From the NCBI RefSeq assembly GCF_007655005.1, contig NZ_SZVW01000018.1:62001-126000 (forward strand): DNA of 64,000 nucleotides. Direction: 5' to 3'. The notes below the pieces were generated by a model, which saw only the letters and a list, made by a program, of their open reading frames with translations, searched no databases and was not told where the DNA came from. Both the position numbers and the translations under genes were made by a program. The stretch comes from Streptomyces tibetensis (GTDB lineage: Bacteria; Actinomycetota; Actinomycetes; Streptomycetales; Streptomycetaceae). Shown here piece by piece: positions 49,290-56,092 of this stretch; position 1 is the stretch's first letter, and every line of letters starts with the position of its first letter.

Positions 49290-50906
49290 CTATGAGCAGC
49301 GTTTTCCGTGCGTGGGAGGGGTGCCGCGCAGGAGATAGGCGTTGATCGTCCTGTCGATGCAGGAGCTGCCGCGACCGAAGGCGGTGTGGCCGTCGCCCTC
49401 GTAGGTGAGCAGGCGCGCCGAGGAGAGCTGGCCGGCCAGGGCCCGTGCCCAGCGGTAGGGGGTCGCCGGGTCACGGGTGGTGCCGACCACGACGATGGGC
49501 GCCGCGCCCTTCGCCTCGATGCGGTGCGGCTCACCCGTGGCGTGCACCGGCCAGTAGGCACAGTTCAGGGAAGCCCAGGCGAGGCCCTCACCGAAGACCG
49601 GCGACGCCTTCTTGAACTCGGGCAGGGCCGTGCGCACCTGCTCCGGGGTGTCGAAGGCGGCCGGCAGGTCCAGGCAGTTCACCGCCGCGTTGGCGAACAT
49701 CAGGTTGCTGTAGGCGCCGTCGGCGTCCCGCTCGTAGTAGCCGTCGGACAGCACCAGGAGTCCGGATCCGTCGTTCTGCTTCATCGCGGACGTCAGCGCC
49801 TCGCGCAGCTGCTCCCAGGAGCCCTCGTCGTACATGGCCGCGATCACGCCGGTCGTGGCGAGCGACTCGGTGAGCCTGCGGCCACCCGCGTCACCGGTGG
49901 GGACGGGCCGCGTGTCCAGCTTCTCGAAGAACGCCTTGAGGTTCGCGCCCACCCGCTCCGGCGAGGTGCCCTTGCCGCCCAGCGGGCAGTCGGTCTGCCG
50001 CACGCAGTCCTTCGCGAACGACCGGAACGCCGTCTCGAAGCCCGCCGTCTGTTCGAGGTTCAGCCGCCGGGCCGGCAGCGACGGGTCCATCGCGCCGTCC
50101 AGCACCAGCCGGCCCGCCCGCTCGGGGAACAGTCCGGCGTACGTCGCCCCGAGGAACGTGCCGTACGAGGCTCCGACGAAGTTCAGCTTCCGGTCGCCGA
50201 GCGCCGCCCGCACGATGTCCATGTCCCGGGCCGCCTCCACGGTGGACACATGGCGCAGCAGCCGGGGCGCGTCCGCGCCGCACCCCTCGGCGAACGTCCG
50301 GTACGCCGCGACCAGCCCGTCCGCCTCCTTCGCGTCGTCGGGCGTGGTGTCCGTCCGCGTGTACCTGTCCATCCCCGGCCCGTCCAGGCACTCCACGGGC
50401 TCGCTGCGGGCCACGCCGCGCGGGTCGACCGCCACCATGTCGTAGCGTGCCCGCACTTCGGCCGGGTAGCCGATGCCCGCGTACGTCTGCACGTATCCGA
50501 TCGCCGAGCCGCCCGGCCCCCCGGGGTTCACGAGCAGCGAGCCCAGCCGCTTGCCCGGGCCGGTGGCCTTCTTGCGGGTGACGGCGAGCCGGACGTCGCC
50601 GGCGGACGGCTCGGCGTAGTCGAGCGGCGCCTTGAGGGTGGCGCACTCGAAGCCGGCACCGCAGCCGCGCCAGGCCGGCTTCTGCCCGTAGTACGACGAG
50701 AGCGCCGCGGGCGTGGCCTTCGGCAGCGCGGCCAGGGCCGCCTCCTGCGCCGCGGAGGCGGAGGTCGTCGCGCTCCCGGAGGAGCAGGCGGAGACGAGCA
50801 GCGCGGCCGTGGCGAGGAGACCGGCGGCGGTCTCGGCCCGGTTGCGTGTCCTGCGGTGGAGACCCCCGGAGACGGAGGCGGAACGGGGGGTACGCCGTGT
50901 GTCCAT
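49290..50906 (-). CDS. alpha/beta-hydrolase lipoprotein (TAP-like exopeptidase)
   Basis: A 538-residue lipoprotein precursor: Arg-rich N-terminus, hydrophobic stretch, lipobox VSAC (~residues 38-41). The hydrolase shows the oxyanion segment LLVNPGGPGGSAIG, YDMVAVDPRGVARSEPVEC, nucleophile elbow VGASYGTFLGATYA, and the C-terminal TAP-like domain with VVVGTTRDPATPYRWA (Asp) and YEGDGHTAFGRGSSCI (His). This is the Streptomyces SlpD/E-Tap tripeptidyl aminopeptidase family, anchored outside the cell. Start ATG 50906; precedes the tRNA by 107 nt. Confidence 0.93.
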   Translation of the reverse strand: MDTRRTPRSASVSGGLHRRTRNRAETAAGLLATAALLVSACSSGSATTSASAAQEAALAALPKATPAALSSYYGQKPAWRGCGAGFECATLKAPLDYAEPSAGDVRLAVTRKKATGPGKRLGSLLVNPGGPGGSAIGYVQTYAGIGYPAEVRARYDMVAVDPRGVARSEPVECLDGPGMDRYTRTDTTPDDAKEADGLVAAYRTFAEGCGADAPRLLRHVSTVEAARDMDIVRAALGDRKLNFVGASYGTFLGATYAGLFPERAGRLVLDGAMDPSLPARRLNLEQTAGFETAFRSFAKDCVRQTDCPLGGKGTSPERVGANLKAFFEKLDTRPVPTGDAGGRRLTESLATTGVIAAMYDEGSWEQLREALTSAMKQNDGSGLLVLSDGYYERDADGAYSNLMFANAAVNCLDLPAAFDTPEQVRTALPEFKKASPVFGEGLAWASLNCAYWPVHATGEPHRIEAKGAAPIVVVGTTRDPATPYRWARALAGQLSSARLLTYEGDGHTAFGRGSSCIDRTINAYLLRGTPPTHGKRCS

Positions 50907-51015
50907 CCAGCGATCGTAACTCTGGGCGACGAAATGAATGCCCTGCGTGCATGTCGTGCCTCGTACGAGTTACGGAGTCAACCGCCTGCCCGACCCCGGG
51001 TGTCCTGCCGGCCCC

Positions 51016-52221
51016 TCAGCCCGCCCTGAGCGCCATCGTCATCGCCTCCACCGCGAGCAGCGGCGCCACGTTGCGGTCGAGGGCGTCACGGCAGGCCGCG
51101 ATCGCCTCGATACGGCGGAGCGTGGCCTCCGGGGAGCTGCCGCGAGCGAGGCGCTCCAGGGCGTCCTCGGCGTCCGCGTTGGCGATGGCCACGCGCGAGC
51201 CGAGCTGGAGGGCGAGGACGTCGCGGTAGAAGGCCGTGAGGTCGGTCAGGGCGAGATCGAGGCTGTCACGCTGCGTGCGCGTCCTCCGGCGCTTCTGCTT
51301 GTCCTCCAGGTCCTTCATCACGCCCGCGGTGCCCCGGGGCATGCGACCGCCCTGGGCGGCGCCGAGAGCGGCCTTCAGCTCCTCGGTCTCCTTGGAGTCC
51401 ATCTCCTCCGCGAGCTGCTTGGCGTCCTCGGCGGCCGCGTCGACCAGCTCCTGGGCCGCCCTCAGCGCGCCGCCGATGTCCTCGACGCGCAGCGGCAGCC
51501 TGAGCACGGCGGCGCGGCGTTCGCGCGCGGCCGGGTCGGTGGCCAGGCGGCGTGCCCTCTCGACGTGGCCTTGGGTCGCGCGGGCCGCCGCGACGGCGAC
51601 GTCCGGCTCGATGCCCTCGCGGCGTACGAGCATGTCGGCGATGGCGTCAACCCTCGGCGTGCTCAGGTTCAGGTGGCGGCAGCGGGAGCGGATGGTCGGC
51701 AGGACGTCCTCGACGGAGGGGGCGCACAGCAGCCAGACCGTGCGGGGGGCGGGTTCCTCCACGGCCTTGAGGACGGCGTTGGCCGACTTCTCGTTCAGCC
51801 GCTCGGCGTCCTCGACGAGGATGATCTGCCAGCGGCCGGTCGCCGGCGAGGTGAACGACTTGCGGACGGTGTCGCGCATGTCGTCGGCGAGGATCTGTGT
51901 GCCGACGGCGGCGACGGTGGTGACGTCGGCGTGCGTGCCGACGAGTGCCGTGTGACATCCGTCGCAGAAGCCGCAGCCTGGGGAGCCGCCGAGGGCCCGG
52001 TCGGGGCTGACGCACTGCAGCGCCGCCGCGAACGCACGCGCCGCCTGGTTCCGCCCGGCCCCGGGCGGGCCCGTGAACAGCCACGCGTGCGTCATCTTCG
52101 ACGCCTCGGGCGGCGGGGCGTGGGTGGCGGCCGCGGTGACCAGCGCGTCGGCGTCCCGGGCGGCAGCGGCCAGCTGCTCGCTCACCCTCTCCTGCCCGAC
52201 GAGGTCGTCCCACACGGTCAT
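51016..52221 (-). CDS. holB: DNA polymerase III delta' subunit
   Basis: A 401-residue clamp-loader subunit of the RuvB-like AAA+ fold: TVWDDLVGQERVSEQL, the P-loop-like LFTGPPGAGRNQAARAFAAAL (Walker A lysine is replaced, as expected for the non-ATP-binding delta' subunit), the zinc-binding CGFCDGCH, the Walker B-like IILVEDAERLNEKSANAVLKAVEEPAP, and LRSRCRHL-type arginine-finger SRC. It follows tmk, the common tmk-holB order, with a 316-nt gap filled by repeats. Confidence 0.94.
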   Translation of the reverse strand: MTVWDDLVGQERVSEQLAAAARDADALVTAAATHAPPPEASKMTHAWLFTGPPGAGRNQAARAFAAALQCVSPDRALGGSPGCGFCDGCHTALVGTHADVTTVAAVGTQILADDMRDTVRKSFTSPATGRWQIILVEDAERLNEKSANAVLKAVEEPAPRTVWLLCAPSVEDVLPTIRSRCRHLNLSTPRVDAIADMLVRREGIEPDVAVAAARATQGHVERARRLATDPAARERRAAVLRLPLRVEDIGGALRAAQELVDAAAEDAKQLAEEMDSKETEELKAALGAAQGGRMPRGTAGVMKDLEDKQKRRRTRTQRDSLDLALTDLTAFYRDVLALQLGSRVAIANADAEDALERLARGSSPEATLRRIEAIAACRDALDRNVAPLLAVEAMTMALRAG

Positions 52222-52402
52222 GGGTCACGCCGCCCTTCCGTCACGTTCCGCTTTGCGAGACCCATTGTGGGGGCGACCACTGACAACGCCCGCCGCCCCA
52301 TCCGGTGCACTGCGTCCGACCGGCCACCTCGCAGTCCGGCCCCCGGGCTGCCGCGCGCCGGCCTGCCGGGCCATCGGAACCCCCGTCCGAGTCCGGACCC
52401 CG
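52222..52402. other. non-coding part of the tmk-holB gap
   Basis: No supported gene. It contains the presumed holB promoter and leader (TTGTCA at 52288-52283 on the minus strand is a possible -35), then the 54-bp repeats begin. Confidence 0.4.
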
Positions 52403-52566
52403 GGCTCCCGCACCGACCCACCGGAGACCTCAGCCCCCGGTCGAGCCCGGGCTCCAGACTCCCGCACCGACCCACCGGAGACCTCAGCCCCCGGTCGAGC
52501 CCGGGCTCCAAGCTCCCGCACCGACCCGCCGGAGGCCTCAGCGCCCCCGGCCGCCCCTCCCGCGGC
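52403..52566. repeat. three tandem 54-bp repeats at the tmk 3' end
   Basis: The marker CTCCCGCACCGACCC occurs at 52405, 52459 and 52513, exactly 54 bp apart; most of each unit matches. The tmk stop (52538-52540) is in the gene-proximal copy, and the two downstream copies keep the same TCA trinucleotide. Read on the minus strand the units would encode an 18-residue repeat (LEPGLDRGLRSPVGRCGS). Confidence 0.92.
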
Positions 52567-55500
52567 GCCCGCGGCCCTGGTCCGGCTCGTCGTCGTGCGG
52601 TCCGAGCAGCTCGTCCGCGAGCGAGGGCAGGTCGTCCAGCGGCGTCTCCTCGGCCCAGTCGGACCGGCGGCGCCGCGGCGTCCCCTCGGCGTCGACCTGG
52701 GGCATCTCCCGCGTACGGTCCTCGGTGCCGTCGGGCCGGGCGGCCGGGGCCTCCTCCCGGAAGTACCCGGGCGGAACCCGGTCCGCCGGTTCGTCCCCGC
52801 GCACCGGCGGGAACACGGCCGTCTCCTCGCTGTCCTCAGGCCGGACCGGAGGCAGCACCGCCGTCTCCTCGGCGTCGCCCGGCCGGACCGGAGGCAGCAC
52901 CGCTGTCTCGTCGGCCGCGCCGGAGGCGTCCCGGTCGGGCACCTGCGGCAGCACCTCGGTCTCGTCACCGGCGCGAGGCGAGAACGGCGGCAGGGCCTCC
53001 GTCCCTTCCCCGCCCACCGGCGGAACCGGCGGCTTCGGCAGCTCGGCCGTCACCTCGGCATCGGACTCACCGGAGGCCCGGCCCCGGTCCGCACGCTGCT
53101 CTTCGTCCCGCACCGGGCGCAGCACGGTCGTGTCGTCGGCGGCACCGCCCGGTGTCACCACCGGCGTGGGCACGGTCGCCGCGTCCTGAGCGGCCGCCGA
53201 ACCCGACACGCCCTTCTTCGCAGTGGAGCTCTTCGGGCCGACCTCGGCCGCCGCGGCAGCCGCCTCCGCCAGCCGCCGGGCCTCCTCCGCACGCAGCAGC
53301 GCCGCCTCGGCCTTGCGCTGCTTCTCCAGGCGGAGCGCCTCGGCCTCGGCACGCAGTCGCGCCTCCTCCTCGGCCTGCTGGCGGCGCCGCTCCTCATCGG
53401 CCTTGCGGCGGGCCTCCTCCTCGGCGCGGGCCTTCTCCTCCGCGAGAAGCCGGGCCCGCTCCTCCTCGGCCTTCCTGCGCGCTTCCTCCGCCCGGCGGCG
53501 GGCCTCCTCCGCCTGCCGTTCGGCCTCGCGGCGCTGCGCCTCCTCCAGCTCGCGGCGCTTGCGCTCCTCCTCCTCGGCGCGCAGCTTGGCGAGCTGCTCC
53601 TGGCGCTCGCGCTCCAGGCGCTCTTCCTCGGCCTTGCGGGCGGCCTCTTCCTCGGCCTTGCGGCGGGCCTCCTCCTCGGCCTTCTTCCGTGCCTCCTCCT
53701 GGGCCTTGATCTCGGCCTCGGAAAGCGGCAGCACCTGGTCGAGGCGGTGCCTGATGACGGTCGTGACGGCCTCGGGCTCCTGACCGGCGTCCACCACCAG
53801 GTACCGCCCGGCGTCGGCCGCGGCCAGGGTCAGGAAACCGGCCCGCACGCGCGCGTGGAACTCCGCGGGCTCCGACTCCAGCCGGTCCGGCGCCTCGGTG
53901 AACCGCTCGCGCGCGGTCTCCGGGGCGACGTCCAGCAGCACGGTCAGATGCGGCACCAGCCCGTTCGTCGCCCAGCGGTTGATCCGGGCGATCTCGGTCG
54001 GCGAAAGGTCCCGGCCGGCGCCCTGGTAGGCGACGGACGAGTCGATGTACCGATCGGAGATGACGACCGCGCCGCGCTCCAGGGCGGGCCGTACGACGGT
54101 GTCGATGTGCTCGGCCCGGTCGGCCGCGTACAGCAGCGCCTCCGCGCGGTGCGACAGGCCCGCGCTCGACACGTCCAGCAGGATCGACCGCAGCCGCTTG
54201 CCCACCGGCGTGGCCCCCGGCTCGCGCGTCAGCACCACCTCGTGGCCCTTGACGCGGATCCACTCGGCGAGCGCCTCGGCCTGGGTGGACTTGCCGGCCC
54301 CGTCGCCGCCCTCCAGAGCGATGAAGAAGCCGGAGGCCGCGGCCTCCTGGTCGGGGTCGTCGCCGCCGAGCAGGGCGTCCTTCAGGTCCTTCCGCAGCGG
54401 CACGCCGGAACGGTCGTCGACCTTCGCCAGCACCAGCGCGGCGACGGGCAGCAGCAGGGCACCGGTCAGCATCAGCGTGAAGGCGGCGCCGCCGTGGGCG
54501 AAGACGAACTTGCCGCTCTCCAGCCGGTGCGGTCCGATCGCCGCCGCCACCAGCGGGGCGATGACCGCGCCGAGCGCGACACAGACCCGCACGACCGCGT
54601 GCAGGTGCTCCGTCGTGCGGGCGCGTCGGCTTTCCTCGGTCTCCTGGTCGAGCAGGGTGTGCCCGATGTTGGCGGACAGGCCCGCGCCGACGCCGGCCAG
54701 CGCGAGGATCAGCAGCACCGTGGTGACGTCCGGGACCAGCCCGGCGGCCAGCAGGGCGACACCGGTGAAGGCGATCGTCAGCGCGAGCAGCCGACGGCGC
54801 GACAGGGCGGGCACGAGGGCGGGCGCCGTACGGATGCCGACGACGACACCGCCGGTCAGCGCGGCCACGAACAGGCCGTAGAGCACCGGGCCGCCGCCCA
54901 GGTCCTTGGCGTGCAGCACGGCCACGGCGACGGCGGCCGACACCGCGGCGGCGACGGCCGCGCAGGACAGGACCAGCAGCGGCATCGCGCCGGTGCGGCC
55001 CTTGTCGGCGCCGGCCGTGGTCTTCGGACGGCGCAGTCCCTCCAGCGGCGACCGCGCGCGCGGGGTGCGCGTGCCGGGCAGCTCCAGGAAGGTCAGCACG
55101 GACAGGGACGCGGCGAACAGCCCGGCGGCCACGTAGGAGGCGAGGGCGGCCTGGTGCTGACCGAACCAGTCGATGCCGGCGCCCAGCAGGTTGTTGAACA
55201 GGGACGCGACGACCAGCACGACGGCCGCCAGGGGGATCGCCGCGAAGCCGGTGCGCAGCGACAGGCGGCGCAGGGCGTCCATGTGGTCGGGCAGCGGCCG
55301 GACCGTCGCCCCCTCCGGCGGCGGGGCGGGGAGCAGCGCGGGGGCCGCGCTTTCACGGCACACCGTCCAGAACCGCTCGGCGACCCCGGTCACGAACGCC
55401 GTGACGAGGAGGAGGGCCAGTGCGTTGTCGGGCGTCCAGTCGATCCACAGGGGCGCGACGATGAGCAGCGCCGCGCGCAGCCCGTCGGCGCCCACCATGG

Positions 55501-55855
55501 TCCAGCGGCGGTCGAGCGGGCCGTCCTGCGAGGTGAGGGCGGTGAGGGGGCCGAGCAGAACGGCACCGAACAGCAGTGTCGCGAGGATGCGCACCCCGAA
55601 AACGGTCGCCACTGCGAACGCCACGCCCCGGTAGCCGCCCCCGAACGAGCCTTCGGCGACGGCCGCCTGGAGCGCCAGGAGGACCAGCACGAGAAGGGCG
55701 AGGGTGTCCCCCACGCCGCCCACGAGCTGTGCGCTCCACAACCGCTTCAGCTGCGGTCGTCGCAGCAGGGCGCGGACGGCACGCTCGCGGGAGTCCGCGA
55801 CCAGGGCATCGTCGGGGGCGGGCTGAGGGGCCGTTGGGTGGTCGGCTCGCGTCAT
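52538..55855 (-). CDS. tmk: thymidylate kinase with N-terminal MFS-like and C-terminal coiled-coil domains
   Basis: A 1105-residue protein, five times the size of ordinary Tmk. Residues ~35-480 contain 12 hydrophobic segments like a major-facilitator transporter, ~509-715 the dTMP kinase (P-loop EGGDGAGKST near 515-524, DR in VVISDRYIDSSVAYQGAGRD, LTREPGATPVGKRLRSIL), ~725-880 a Glu/Lys/Arg-Ala coiled coil, then a ~225-residue disordered tail with repeated ETAVLPPVRP. The kinase motifs are all present. Fused Tmk of this type occurs in Streptomyces, I believe, but the transport-like half is unexplained. 3' end has 54-bp repeats. Confidence 0.93.
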   Translation of the reverse strand: MTRADHPTAPQPAPDDALVADSRERAVRALLRRPQLKRLWSAQLVGGVGDTLALLVLVLLALQAAVAEGSFGGGYRGVAFAVATVFGVRILATLLFGAVLLGPLTALTSQDGPLDRRWTMVGADGLRAALLIVAPLWIDWTPDNALALLLVTAFVTGVAERFWTVCRESAAPALLPAPPPEGATVRPLPDHMDALRRLSLRTGFAAIPLAAVVLVVASLFNNLLGAGIDWFGQHQAALASYVAAGLFAASLSVLTFLELPGTRTPRARSPLEGLRRPKTTAGADKGRTGAMPLLVLSCAAVAAAVSAAVAVAVLHAKDLGGGPVLYGLFVAALTGGVVVGIRTAPALVPALSRRRLLALTIAFTGVALLAAGLVPDVTTVLLILALAGVGAGLSANIGHTLLDQETEESRRARTTEHLHAVVRVCVALGAVIAPLVAAAIGPHRLESGKFVFAHGGAAFTLMLTGALLLPVAALVLAKVDDRSGVPLRKDLKDALLGGDDPDQEAAASGFFIALEGGDGAGKSTQAEALAEWIRVKGHEVVLTREPGATPVGKRLRSILLDVSSAGLSHRAEALLYAADRAEHIDTVVRPALERGAVVISDRYIDSSVAYQGAGRDLSPTEIARINRWATNGLVPHLTVLLDVAPETARERFTEAPDRLESEPAEFHARVRAGFLTLAAADAGRYLVVDAGQEPEAVTTVIRHRLDQVLPLSEAEIKAQEEARKKAEEEARRKAEEEAARKAEEERLERERQEQLAKLRAEEEERKRRELEEAQRREAERQAEEARRRAEEARRKAEEERARLLAEEKARAEEEARRKADEERRRQQAEEEARLRAEAEALRLEKQRKAEAALLRAEEARRLAEAAAAAAEVGPKSSTAKKGVSGSAAAQDAATVPTPVVTPGGAADDTTVLRPVRDEEQRADRGRASGESDAEVTAELPKPPVPPVGGEGTEALPPFSPRAGDETEVLPQVPDRDASGAADETAVLPPVRPGDAEETAVLPPVRPEDSEETAVFPPVRGDEPADRVPPGYFREEAPAARPDGTEDRTREMPQVDAEGTPRRRRSDWAEETPLDDLPSLADELLGPHDDEPDQGRGRRGRGGRGR

Positions 55856-55910
55856 GCGTTCAGCCTATCGGGAGCCACCGACAGCCCGGAGGGCGCGGGC
55901 TGGCATGCGC

Positions 55911-55941
55911 ACGCCCCGACACCGAAGTGTTGCCGGGGCGT
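55911..55941. terminator. hairpin between topA and tmk
   Basis: ACGCCCCG (55911-55918) and CGGGGCGT (55934-55941) with an inner ACAC/GTGT stem around CGAA. It lies after topA in transcription direction. Confidence 0.5.
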
Positions 55942-56007
55942 TCGCTTTCCGAACCCTGGGCGAACAACCGGACGCGGCGGTCCGGTTTCCGGACAGGTTC
56001 GAACGAC

Positions 56008-56092
56008 CTGAGTCCTCCGGAGAGTTAGGGCGAATCTGCCGCTCAGTCCTCCGGAGACTCGGGGCGCACCTGTCGCTCAGTCCTCCGTGGAC
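56008..56092. repeat. 34-bp tandem repeats across the topA stop
   Basis: Units starting CTGAGTCCTCCGGAGA (56008), CTCAGTCCTCCGGAGA (56042) and CTCAGTCCTCCGTGGA (56076) are 34 bp apart. The topA stop (56077-56079) is in the gene-proximal copy, whose similarity ends after ~17 bp; the other two are downstream. Confidence 0.85.

Noticed and set aside
52218..52511. 97-codon minus-strand frame with 18-residue repeats
   Set aside because: It arises from the 54-bp DNA repeat being a multiple of three; no ribosome site. Kept only as a note under the repeat.
52073..56011. Plus-strand open frame of ~1,300 codons
   Set aside because: Antisense to tmk; composition reflects the GC-rich third positions of the real gene.
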